Source of the DNA: Xenorhabdus griffiniae
GTDB taxonomy: Bacteria > Pseudomonadota > Gammaproteobacteria > Enterobacterales > Enterobacteriaceae
Direction: 5' to 3'
NCBI RefSeq assembly: GCF_001028135.1
Contig: NZ_LDNM01000032.1
Span: forward strand, 1-57,587
DNA: 57,587 nucleotides
The notes beneath the pieces are model-generated. The model worked only from the letters and a program-made list of their open reading frames with translations. It had not been told where the DNA came from and ran no database searches. The stretch's first letter is position 1. Every line of letters starts with the position of its first letter. The position numbers and the translations under genes are program-made. Below are positions 24,128 to 31,744 of this stretch, piece after piece.

Positions 24128-24165
24128 AATACAGATAATTTTATCTCGTATCAGGCAAAACAGGA

Positions 24166-25083
24166 CTATTCCTCATCTCCGTTCTGGTAATAGATCTGTT
24201 TGATATAACGTCCACGCCCATCGCCGTGCCCCAAGTCCATTGCGACCAGCGCCAGTGCCTCCCGATCGCTGAATCCCTGTGCTTTATAGTGTTCACCGGA
24301 TTGCCGGGCAAACTGATAACGCATGCTGTGCGGTGCTTTATTTCCTGTGAGTCCGGCACATCGGACTACATATCGATAACGCTCGATAGCCTGACGAACA
24401 GTCGGTTTATCGATGAGTTTACCGCTGCACTCTGCCTGCTCGCGTTCCGCATAAGCAATAGCCTGTCGCAAGGCATCCCGATCCAGTATGACCGTTTGTC
24501 TGGGTCGCCCGCCTTTCGTGCCGAACACCACCCGTACCGATGTCTGCCCGTTTTCCAGTGCTTTTTTCCAGGTGGCCAGCGACTTATAGGCTTCAACTGC
24601 TTCTTTGGTGCGCAATCCCAGCACGGACGCCAGTTGCATCACCGCTGCCACGCTGCGGTCTTTTTGTTCGACCTGTTGAAACGCTGCCTGAAATTCTTCC
24701 GGCGTTAATGCTGTTTTGGTTCCCTTGCGACTCGTCTCGGCAATGCCCAGTGCCTGATAACTCAGGCGCGGATTATCCAAGGCGGCCAGTTTACGCTTGC
24801 CCGCATGCCGCAGGATCATCCGTAATGTAGACATTTCATTTTGCAGGGTTCGGTGGCTGATATTATTCGCCTTTCGCTCAGCAATATAGCGCTCAATGTA
24901 TTTGGCTTTGAGGCTGTTCATTTGTCGGAGCTTAATCCCGTTATCTTTTAGAAAATTAAGGAACTGCCGGGCAATTCGTTCTCGATCCGCCACCGTCGCA
25001 AAACTTCCGCGCCCGTTTCGGGCATGGGTGATAAATTCTTTTCTGAACAACTCAATTTTTGACCGTGCCGATTTCTGCGCCAT
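24166..25083 (-). CDS. Tyrosine integrase (phage/ICE type)
   Basis: 305 aa. An N-terminal SAM-like core-binding domain (about 10-120) precedes the catalytic domain, which keeps all expected residues: Arg in SVLGLRTKEAV, Lys in FGTKGGRPRQT, H-x-x-R in HSMRYQFAR, His in DLGHGDGRG and the nucleophilic Tyr in YIKQIYYQNG. The composition matches the integrase group with PF12834/PF12835-type domains found in P4-like satellites and genomic islands. No tRNA or att repeat is visible next to it. It lies between the degenerate IS982 element and the structured region at 25.6-25.8 kb and may be the integrase of a smaller island nested in the ICE. Start at the ATG 25083. Confidence 0.85.
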   Translation of the reverse strand: MAQKSARSKIELFRKEFITHARNGRGSFATVADRERIARQFLNFLKDNGIKLRQMNSLKAKYIERYIAERKANNISHRTLQNEMSTLRMILRHAGKRKLAALDNPRLSYQALGIAETSRKGTKTALTPEEFQAAFQQVEQKDRSVAAVMQLASVLGLRTKEAVEAYKSLATWKKALENGQTSVRVVFGTKGGRPRQTVILDRDALRQAIAYAEREQAECSGKLIDKPTVRQAIERYRYVVRCAGLTGNKAPHSMRYQFARQSGEHYKAQGFSDREALALVAMDLGHGDGRGRYIKQIYYQNGDEE

Positions 25084-25434
25084 CTACGCCTCTCTTGTCA
25101 CTTTCTCTCTGTTTTTATTCGTTTTTTAAACAAGTCCCTGCGTGTCGGTTCAGGTTCACCGTTCCGTGGTGCGTCAGATAATGTGTAGCAGGGGAAAATT
25201 GCGTTGAGTTTTTGCAGGAGTTCGCTACGTGCCGGGCACGGCGGTGGAGTACTCCCCGTTCAGTGCCTGATTTTAGTCAGGATGAACGCCTCATTAATCA
25301 TGACGTGGTGTGATTTCTCCTTTTTACTGCATCAGCCTGTTGCTAGGCAGGGGGTTAAAAAACAAACGAATAAAAGGGTTCAGGATCAGAAAATGACTGA
25401 AATAACGGGTGACTTTGAGTAATGCGTGGTTCAA

Positions 25435-25551
25435 ATGGGTCGTAAAGCCAGACCGGACGTGCGCTGGACGTTGACGCCTGACGGCGTCACTTGGTCATCG
25501 CTGCGCGTTAACGCAAGTGACGCCGCACAAGCTCCGGGACGTTTATCGTGA
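25435..25551 (+). CDS. Possible 38-aa small protein
   Basis: A short frame (MGRKARPDVRWTLTPDGVTW then SSLRVNASDAAQAPGRLS) with an ATG at 25435 and TGA at 25549-25551. Its composition looks coding, and it lies just upstream of the C4-like RNA, a position where phage immunity regions carry small genes. There is no clear ribosome site, it overlaps a GC-rich palindrome (GACGCC/GGCGTC), and I cannot name a family. The rest of 25084-25434 shows no convincing gene. Confidence 0.25.
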   Translation: MGRKARPDVRWTLTPDGVTWSSLRVNASDAAQAPGRLS

Positions 25552-25577
25552 TAAATACAAAACGTGGGTGAATGTTG

Positions 25578-25659
25578 TACCGGTTAAAACGGTATCGATT
25601 AGCATGAGGCAGAGCATGTTCTGCTCGGTTATGTAGGTAGCCGGTGTGAATAACACCGG
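25578..25659. other. Run of three hairpins upstream of the C4-like RNA
   Basis: Three perfect hairpins follow each other: TACCG/CGGTA (25578-25594), GCAGA/TCTGC (25609-25624) and CCGGTGT/ACACCGG with a GAATA loop (25641-25659). Thirty-three bases later the C4-like element begins. Together they make a strongly structured stretch of about 230 nt. The last could act as a terminator or as a target for the C4-like RNA. Confidence 0.4.
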
Positions 25660-25692
25660 GAAACTTTCATCATCAGACGGAGGGTTAGGTGT

Positions 25693-25811
25693 CCAATGAT
25701 ATCTGCTTCCAAAAGTGTGCAGATGTACCGCATGACATGCACTCCCTTTCAGGCTACGGGAGTTTTTACTTCGCCGCTCAACGCTGATCCTTACAGGCAA
25801 TGGATCATTGG
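25693..25811 (+). ncRNA. C4-like structured RNA element, copy 2
   Basis: Same layout as 4068-4183: outer stem CCAATGAT (25693-25700) / ATCATTGG (25804-25811), hairpin ATCTGC / GCAGAT (25701-25706, 25719-25724), dyad GCATG-A-CATGC, hairpin ACTCCC / GGGAGT around TTTCAGGCTAC. The third hairpin is weaker here. Loops TTCCAAA and CAGGCTAC are conserved between the copies while stem bases covary. It lies about 0.6 kb upstream of the integrase start, in an otherwise gene-free stretch (25812-26072 also holds nothing I can identify). Family assignment to C4-type immunity RNA is from memory of its architecture. Confidence 0.55.
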
Positions 25812-26072
25812 TAACAGTTAAATACTTTATCGATTGGGTCGGGTGAGGTCAAATTTTTGTTTGATGATGGAGTGAAGGAAAGTACCATGATTTTTTTGAT
25901 GAAAATAATTTTACCTTTGCCCATGATCACAATGAGCTTGTGGGGTACTCATTTTATGAACGTCTACAAGTAGTTTACATTACTTTTCATTTCAGATGAG
26001 ATGAAGTGAATTTTTTATATATTTCATTACCCTCATATACTTAGTAGCATAAATAGGATGCAAGATATAACA

Positions 26073-26105
26073 CCGCTCAATTAAGCCTCTTTCTTAAACG
26101 AGCGG
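26073..26105 (-). terminator. Terminator of the ATP-grasp operon
   Basis: On the minus strand, stem CCGCTC / GAGCGG with an inner TTAAG / CTTAA stem, followed by TGTTATAT. It lies 45 bp after the last gene of the operon. Weak T-run, so efficiency is uncertain. Confidence 0.45.
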
Positions 26106-26149
26106 TTGAGGGGCAAGAAGTCAATTATTCTGCCAGCTTATGCAAACAT

Positions 26150-27364
26150 TCAAGCTTTCATTACTACCCGAAGTTTGTTTCTGGCGGCATAAACGTTGAA
26201 CAGGGCTGTTTCAGAAGAACTGCCTTCCGCAAAAAGTATGCCGATGCTAGCGCGTTGATCATCCATCGTATTTATGCGTTTTCCAGGGTAAGCCGTTGGA
26301 TAAAAGACTGGCTTACCAGGATGATGAGTTAGCCTTTCCAGTCCTTCGACATGAGAAAATTCGCCAATCTCAGTGGCGTAAACAATTATCTGACCAATTC
26401 CTTTTAATAAAGGCAATGGGGCATCCATCAAAACTGGACGCTTATTCAGCGCCATTTCAATCCACGGTTCATAAATGTTAATTCCCAGCGACTGACACAG
26501 CGCCTCACCTATCTGGACTCCACCGAGCCGGGGATTTATTTCAATTATCTCAAAGCCATTTTCGGTGGACATAAACTCGGTGTGAGCAAAGCCATTGTCA
26601 TAACCTACGCTATTAAAAACGGTGGTTATCCATTGCTGCAATGCGGCTTTTTGAGGATCATCCAGCATAACAGGTGACGAAAACGCCTCTTCCCGAAAAA
26701 ATGGCTCTGGCGACATGATACGGCTTGTCAATGCAATGACGCGGATTTCTCCCTGCCATGAGAGGGTTTCCAGACTGTACAGTGTTCCTGAAAAAAAGGG
26801 TTCCACGGTTATTTGTCCCCGTAGTACAGCAGAGGAAGCGTTATCCAAGATTTGGAGAAGCGTTTCCTCTCCATAGGCAATCCACACGTTCTGACTGCCG
26901 GTGCCTGCCGTGTCTTTCACAATACATGGGTAGTTTATCCCTTTAACAACTATTGCCCTATCAAACTGATTCGGGTCTACCAGTTTGCTTCTCCCTGCTG
27001 ACAAGCCTGCATTAAAAAGGTGGTTGCGCAGTCGGTACTTGTCCCTAATCAAGCGGATAACATCAGGATTATGACCAGGTAGACCAAGGCGTTCACTGAT
27101 CGTAAGACAGTGCAGACTCCAGGTGTCTGTCATGCTGAGAATGGCCGTAACTTCCTTTTCCTTTCTTATCACTTCAGCGACGGCATCATCACAAAATGTG
27201 TCAACTTCGATAACCTTAATAGCCCCTGTATCCAGGCGAGAAAGCTCATAGTCATAGACGGTTTTATCACGGGTCAGGAGGGTAAGAGTACAGCCATTCT
27301 TTTTTGCGGCATCCACAAGGCGGCTAAGCCCGAATGTCAGGGCTTCAAGAGCAATAATATTCAT
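26150..27364 (-). CDS. ATP-grasp carboxylate-amine ligase (CarB/BacD-like)
   Basis: 404 aa. The N-terminal part (about 1-100) is a Rossmann-like pre-ATP-grasp domain (MNIIALEALTFGLSRLVDAA). The central ATP-grasp fold has YPCIVKDTAGTGSQNVW (ATP-binding Lys and Gly-rich loop), VEPFFSGTLYSLETLSW and the metal-binding FEIIEINPRLGGVQ. The C-terminal domain (about 300-404) resembles those of L-amino acid ligases and related enzymes. Such enzymes join a carboxylate, as acyl phosphate, to an amine. As the last gene of the six-gene operon, 15 bp after the acetyltransferase, it probably makes an amide or peptide bond in the same small-molecule pathway. Substrates cannot be read from the sequence. Confidence 0.82.
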   Translation of the reverse strand: MNIIALEALTFGLSRLVDAAKKNGCTLTLLTRDKTVYDYELSRLDTGAIKVIEVDTFCDDAVAEVIRKEKEVTAILSMTDTWSLHCLTISERLGLPGHNPDVIRLIRDKYRLRNHLFNAGLSAGRSKLVDPNQFDRAIVVKGINYPCIVKDTAGTGSQNVWIAYGEETLLQILDNASSAVLRGQITVEPFFSGTLYSLETLSWQGEIRVIALTSRIMSPEPFFREEAFSSPVMLDDPQKAALQQWITTVFNSVGYDNGFAHTEFMSTENGFEIIEINPRLGGVQIGEALCQSLGINIYEPWIEMALNKRPVLMDAPLPLLKGIGQIIVYATEIGEFSHVEGLERLTHHPGKPVFYPTAYPGKRINTMDDQRASIGILFAEGSSSETALFNVYAARNKLRVVMKA

Positions 27365-27379
27365 TAACTGTCCTCTGCT

Positions 27380-28114
27380 TTAGTCTGGTGAACTGTAAAC
27401 GGTAAGAGATGGCCCCAACTGATAGTTATCATGGAGATAGAGCGGGACACCGGCTTTACTGGATATCAGTGTCAATGCCCTTAATTTCTCCAATAACGCA
27501 ACAGAAGTGATCACAGAAAGAAGTGTTGTTGCCAGTCCTTTTCTCTGGTATTCCGGTCTGGTATGAACGTCATCAATCACGAGGTAGTTACCTGAACGAA
27601 TCGCTCTGGCGTGGGAAGTCATAATACCTTCATACTCAGTATAAAAATCATAAACATCCGGATCGTTCAAATGTACCGGTTTGATGAATAGTGTCCCTTT
27701 TTGATCGTTATACCAGTCCGCCTGCTCACGGGTACGAACCCGAATAACGGTATCATTCACTGCGGGTTCTTCTGCATCAAGATACCTGTACATATGAGTT
27801 TCATGCGCTATAACCTTGTAATTTGCAGCAAGAAGGCTCTCGTGAGTTTTGTTGCTCACGCCGAAAATACTCAGGAAGTGGGCCTGGTTACCGTTAAATT
27901 TTGCGGCATCATCCGCAATGTTCTCGCAGTTCCAGTAAAAGGATTCTCTTTCGCGGGGAATTTTACCAATAGCATGAGCAAAGAGGCAGTGCACCGCACC
28001 ATGTTCACGCAATACAGAAACATCGACACCGCCGCGAGATTTTGCCCAGCCGGCAATCAGGGACAAAATCATTGCTTCCTTCTCTATATCATCAGAGAAA
28101 AATTTACAGATCAT
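27380..28114 (-). CDS. GNAT-family N-acetyltransferase
   Basis: About 244 aa from the ATG at 28114, chosen for its AGGAG site and 11-bp overlap with the upstream ligase gene; a longer frame exists but would run deep into that gene. The C-terminal half has the acyl-CoA binding loop RPEYQRKGLATTLL and the preceding strand NYLVIDDVHT. The N-terminal half (about 1-100) is a GNAT-like extension as in two-domain acetyltransferases. It probably acylates an amine of the pathway intermediate, or the final product for self-resistance, as is common in antimetabolite clusters. No distinguishing active-site residue is visible, so the acceptor is unknown. Confidence 0.8.
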   Translation of the reverse strand: MICKFFSDDIEKEAMILSLIAGWAKSRGGVDVSVLREHGAVHCLFAHAIGKIPRERESFYWNCENIADDAAKFNGNQAHFLSIFGVSNKTHESLLAANYKVIAHETHMYRYLDAEEPAVNDTVIRVRTREQADWYNDQKGTLFIKPVHLNDPDVYDFYTEYEGIMTSHARAIRSGNYLVIDDVHTRPEYQRKGLATTLLSVITSVALLEKLRALTLISSKAGVPLYLHDNYQLGPSLTVYSSPD

Positions 28115-29006
28115 TTTTGGTAAGCTCCTGATGGATAAATTCTGCATAAGCCTGTTCAACGAGAGTATCTGCGCCGGGAATATAACGGCTGATTTTGATT
28201 GCAGGACAAGTGTTGATCTCGATGATGAAAGGAATCCCTGTCTCATCAAGTGCCACATCAACGCCGCAGAAAAGTGAATTTGCTGCACGGGAGCTTTTTT
28301 CAGCCATCGCAATAAGGTTTTCCGGTAATGCATCCACAGTAAAGGTCTTGCCTGTACCCTCTTTCATCAGATTAGTAATCCAACTGCCGTTAGCCCCTCT
28401 ACGTGAGTAGGCATAGCAAGCCACATGGTTTACAACGACAACCCTGTAATCTTCGTTATTGAGTTTCGGGATATAAGGCTGGACGTAATAATCATCAAGG
28501 TATCTTTCGTTTTGCCGAACCCAAGCAGACAGTTCCTGATATGAATTGAGCTTGAAAAGGCCGCGCCCGCAGGCTCCATTAACAGGTTTGGCTACGAGGG
28601 GAAAACCGATACTTTCCATTTCTTCTTCAGCAGGCAAAGAGGGAAATTTGAAATAAGGCAGGTGCCTAACTCCTTCTGCTGCGTTCAGCATTGCCGAGGA
28701 AAGATCTTTATTTTGCCCGCAGAACAATGTGCTTCCGTGATTGAGTACAGCGACACCTGACATCTGCCACAGTTTCATCAATTTTACTGCTGCCAATAAA
28801 TCATCTTCATAGGCATAACCAACAACCAGATCGGGACGCAGAGTCTCTCCACGGAAAAAAAATTCTGTACCTGATAAAGTATTTATGACACTTATTTCAC
28901 GCGGCTTTGCGGTTATGCCGATGATATCCCAGGCGGACAGTTTTTCGAACACTGCCTGGTATTCTATTTCATCTTCATAGTCGGACAAGAACAGTACATT
29001 TTTCAT
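28104..29006 (-). CDS. RimK-like ATP-grasp ligase
   Basis: 300 aa. It opens with a Rossmann-like domain (MKNVLFLSDYEDEIEYQAVF), then the NHGSTLFCGQNKDLSSAML segment (RimK-type substrate/ATP loop), FPLVAKPVNGACGRGLF (ATP-binding Lys and Gly loop), EDYRVVVVNHVACYAY and the metal ligands in IPFIIEINTCPAI. This is the pattern of RimK/LysX/GshB-type ligases that add amino acids to carboxylates. Its start overlaps the MFS stop (ATGA) and its end overlaps the acetyltransferase start, so three genes are translationally coupled. Together with 26150-27364 it gives the pathway two ligation steps, enough for a tripeptide-like or doubly amidated product. Confidence 0.82.
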   Translation of the reverse strand: MKNVLFLSDYEDEIEYQAVFEKLSAWDIIGITAKPREISVINTLSGTEFFFRGETLRPDLVVGYAYEDDLLAAVKLMKLWQMSGVAVLNHGSTLFCGQNKDLSSAMLNAAEGVRHLPYFKFPSLPAEEEMESIGFPLVAKPVNGACGRGLFKLNSYQELSAWVRQNERYLDDYYVQPYIPKLNNEDYRVVVVNHVACYAYSRRGANGSWITNLMKEGTGKTFTVDALPENLIAMAEKSSRAANSLFCGVDVALDETGIPFIIEINTCPAIKISRYIPGADTLVEQAYAEFIHQELTKNDL

Positions 29007-30178
29007 GAAGTTCTCCTTTTTATATTACGTGGTTGCACCATCATCCTTAAATAAACAATAAGTAAAGCGGTAGCCGAAGCAATAACCGGAAACATCATGG
29101 CTATATCATCACTGATTGAAACGCTGAGGATGCCAAGTCCGATATTTGACAAAATGACACCCAAGTCCGCAGCAGCAGCGACTACTGAGGACAGCGTTCC
29201 TGAAAGATTTCTACCTACGCAGCAAACGACGTATGACATAACGACGGGATAGATTATACCGAGAGTCATTCCGTTACATACTGCTCCCACGAGAACAAAT
29301 TGATTGTTCGTCAGAAGATAATTTGCAAGGTTACCGGCAAGGCCAAGCGTAACGCAGATCATCAACAGTCTGGAGGGAAAAATACTGTCCTGCGGCATAT
29401 GTTTTTTCAGAAGTAATCGTGGCAACATCATGCATAGGGTAAACACGAGAAAATACCACGACGGATCATTCATTCCCGATTCCAGAAAATAGGTAGGTAA
29501 AAATGTTACCGTCGTACCACTGATAACATAGATCAAGGAGAGAACCATTATTGAAGCTCTCACGTTTTTATCCGCTATTACACACCTAAGACTTTCAGAG
29601 AATCCCTCTTCTGTTGAACCATCTCCACCACCGATTGATATCGTCTGAATATCGAGAAGAAGCACCAGCAGAAGACAGAAGAAAAATAAAATAACTGCAA
29701 GCACTGTAACGCTGTTGACTCCCCAAATCTGAGCCATCTTCAACGCGATAAAAGGCGCCAGGCAGGTAGGCAGAGCATTAAAAAAGGTGAACATGGAGAC
29801 GTTTCTTGATTTTTCAGCCCTGTCATCACTGACTGTTAACGTATAGTACATCAGCAGAGTGGACATAATGCCCAGCAAGCCACCAAGGCCAAGCCGGCCT
29901 GCTATAACAGTAAATTCCCAGTCGCCGTTGATGAGAAGCAGAGACAAACTGTACAGTATGGCAGTGGTTAACATCGCCCGTTTAAGCCGGAATTTGTCAA
30001 TAACAATCCCTGAAATGACCCGCATGATGAGCGTAAAAATTGTGGCTGTTCCCACAACCAGACCAGCCACACCATTTTCCACACCCAGCGTTTCTAACCT
30101 GAAGGGGTAGCTATAGAAAATCAAAAAGTTAACAAATGACAGAAAGAAACTGACAGAGAATATGAGATGACTTTTCAT
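29003..30178 (-). CDS. MFS exporter, 12 TM
   Basis: 391 aa with about twelve hydrophobic segments. The start region LIFSVSFFLSFVNFLIFYSY, the loop MRVISGIVIDKFRLKRAML (MFS motif A, G.V.DK...R) and the TM11-12 region SSVVAAAADLGVILSNIG place it in the 12-TM drug/siderophore efflux group, similar in setting to SbnD of the staphyloferrin B cluster. It starts 12 bp after the PLP synthase gene and overlaps the RimK-like ligase gene. It probably exports the product of this operon. Confidence 0.85.
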   Translation of the reverse strand: MKSHLIFSVSFFLSFVNFLIFYSYPFRLETLGVENGVAGLVVGTATIFTLIMRVISGIVIDKFRLKRAMLTTAILYSLSLLLINGDWEFTVIAGRLGLGGLLGIMSTLLMYYTLTVSDDRAEKSRNVSMFTFFNALPTCLAPFIALKMAQIWGVNSVTVLAVILFFFCLLLVLLLDIQTISIGGGDGSTEEGFSESLRCVIADKNVRASIMVLSLIYVISGTTVTFLPTYFLESGMNDPSWYFLVFTLCMMLPRLLLKKHMPQDSIFPSRLLMICVTLGLAGNLANYLLTNNQFVLVGAVCNGMTLGIIYPVVMSYVVCCVGRNLSGTLSSVVAAAADLGVILSNIGLGILSVSISDDIAMMFPVIASATALLIVYLRMMVQPRNIKRRTS

Positions 30179-30190
30179 GGCAATCCTGAA

Positions 30191-31303
30191 TTACTTCTCA
30201 AGCATACTGTAATGCGTAATTGTGGTCGTCGGCACTTCAAGAAGCTTAATCAAATCATCTCTGTAATTACTTTCAATATTCCCGGACTCAACCGGCGCCT
30301 CCATTGATTCTGTCAGGGTCAACAGCCTCTCAAATTCTACCCCCGTATCGATGTTGTTGCTTTCAAGCCATCTGTCATTAAATAGGGTATCCAGATACCG
30401 TTCACCACTGTCGCCCAGAACAGCAATTATGGGCTTACTGTTACCCAGGCGCTTTGATACATTCAGTGCAGACAATAAAACCGCACCTGAAGAAACACCT
30501 GCCAGAATTCCTTCATGACGGCACAATAACCTTGCTGCTATATAAGCCGATTCATCTTTTGCACGGTAAACATAATCAATTTTTGATACATCGCTGATGT
30601 TTCTCGGCGTCCAGCCCAGCCCTACCCCCGGAATTTTATAAGCGTGAGCAGGTCCGCCAAAAATGGAAGAACCGTATGCATCCACACAGATAACTTTAGC
30701 TTCGGGCAGGTGTTTACTGAAATATTCGGCAATGCCGCCAATCTGGCCACCAGTGCTGACTGCACACACGATGCCAGCAATGTTTCCACCTGTTTGAGCA
30801 TGGATCTCTCTTGCCGTTGTATGATAATGCGCGACAGAACTTAACACATTGAAACACTGATCAGGCCTGTAACTTCCGGGAATTTCTCTGGCCAGCTCAT
30901 TTGCCAGTTTAATTCTCGTTTTATGATAGGAGCCAGTATCGTCTTGCTCCGTAACGGTGATAACCTCTGCGCCATAAGCTTTCATCAGTGCTTTGTTGGT
31001 TTCCGTGGCTTTAGGATCAACTAAAGCAATGACTCTGTAACCTTTTGCCGCCCCGATCATGGAAAGGCTAATGGCAAAATTCCCGGATGATGATTCAATA
31101 ATCGTCCCGCCTGGTTTCAGAAATCCGCTTTTCTCGGCCTGTTCTATAATAAAAATAGCAGCCCTGTCTTTGATACTTCCACCGGGATTATTTTTTTCCA
31201 GCTTAACGATAACATTGGTCCCTAATGCTCTGTTAATCTTCTCAATATTAACAAGCGGTGTCTCAGACATATTATCGGTAATGTTTTTCTTAAAAGATAA
31301 CAT
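30191..31303 (-). CDS. SbnA-like PLP-dependent O-phosphoserine beta-replacement enzyme
   Basis: 370 aa, fold type II PLP enzyme. PLP Lys in NPGGSIKDRAAIFI, phosphate-binding SSSGNFAISL, and the SbnA-like stretches CVDAYGSSIFGGPAH, GVGLGWTP, HEGILAGVSSGAV and LGDSGERYLDTLFNDRWL. The closest pattern I know is SbnA, which joins O-phospho-L-serine and glutamate in diaminopropionate synthesis; ordinary cysteine synthases lack the GD.GERYLDT..ND.W ending. ATG 31303 has an AGGGG site. It is placed 33 bp after a serine kinase gene of the SbnI type, which supports O-phosphoserine as substrate. No SbnB-like dehydrogenase is nearby, so the nucleophile, and hence the product, may differ from SbnA's. Confidence 0.85.
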   Translation of the reverse strand: MLSFKKNITDNMSETPLVNIEKINRALGTNVIVKLEKNNPGGSIKDRAAIFIIEQAEKSGFLKPGGTIIESSSGNFAISLSMIGAAKGYRVIALVDPKATETNKALMKAYGAEVITVTEQDDTGSYHKTRIKLANELAREIPGSYRPDQCFNVLSSVAHYHTTAREIHAQTGGNIAGIVCAVSTGGQIGGIAEYFSKHLPEAKVICVDAYGSSIFGGPAHAYKIPGVGLGWTPRNISDVSKIDYVYRAKDESAYIAARLLCRHEGILAGVSSGAVLLSALNVSKRLGNSKPIIAVLGDSGERYLDTLFNDRWLESNNIDTGVEFERLLTLTESMEAPVESGNIESNYRDDLIKLLEVPTTTITHYSMLEK

Positions 31304-31336
31304 CCATTTCCCCTTAGCTTTCTGCCTGAGATTTAA

Positions 31337-31744
31337 TTAGTAAAGTTCATTTAAGTTTATTCTTACTGCATCAAAAATTTCAGTAAAATAATGACGAGTT
31401 GTCTTCGGAGGAAAAACCCTGCCTGATTTAACATAATCAATTATTCTTTTATAACAAAAAGGAGCACCTGTTTTCCAGTCAAGAATAATCACTTTCTCTG
31501 ATAAATAAGACATCTCATAACACGGAACAACTGAGAACCCTAAAATAGCAGCAACATTATATCGGTGGTGTCCGTCCATAATAATTCCAGTATCTCTGTC
31601 TATAATCAGAGGTATACGCCATTGACCTTCTTGATTAATTTTATCCAACAATACGGCGAAGTTAATAGGATCTGTTTCCTCATGTGGGTATAAATCTTTT
31701 ATGCTGACAAGCTTTACATCAGTTCTAATGTCGTTTAAAGTCAT
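31337..31744 (-). CDS. SerK/SbnI-like free serine kinase (ParB/Srx fold)
   Basis: 135 aa with the ParB/sulfiredoxin fold motif IIMDGHHRYNVAAILGF, preceded by LYPHEETDP and WRIPLIIDRDTG and followed by RVFPPKTTRHYF. These are the marks of the SerK/SbnI group, which phosphorylates free L-serine to O-phospho-L-serine, rather than of DNA-binding ParB, whose helix-turn-helix is absent. SbnI supplies O-phosphoserine to SbnA in Staphylococcus aureus; the same pair is adjacent here. It is the first gene of the operon. The upstream 700 bp is AT-rich and must hold the promoter. Its leading position suggests that precursor supply sets the pathway's output, as inferred for SbnI. Confidence 0.8.
   Translation of the reverse strand: MTLNDIRTDVKLVSIKDLYPHEETDPINFAVLLDKINQEGQWRIPLIIDRDTGIIMDGHHRYNVAAILGFSVVPCYEMSYLSEKVIILDWKTGAPFCYKRIIDYVKSGRVFPPKTTRHYFTEIFDAVRINLNELY

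Noticed and set aside
25543-25800. 85-aa minus-strand reading frame over C4-like copy 2
   Set aside because: It runs through three hairpins and the RNA element; no ribosome site and no protein-like pattern.
24128-26149. tRNA or att site next to the integrase
   Set aside because: I looked for a cloverleaf and for direct repeats near the integrase and found none apart from the IS target duplication.
30191-31303. Housekeeping cysteine synthase (CysK/CysM)
   Set aside because: The fold is shared, but the C-terminal GDSGERYLDT and NDRW segments, the serine kinase next to it and the operon with ligases and exporter fit SbnA much better.
31337-31744. ParB partition protein
   Set aside because: It has the ParB/Srx fold motif but no helix-turn-helix or ParA partner, and it precedes an SbnA-like gene; SerK/SbnI is the better reading.
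26150-31744. Staphyloferrin B-type siderophore cluster
   Set aside because: No NIS synthetases, no SbnB and no visible Fur box; only the SbnI/SbnA/MFS part is shared.
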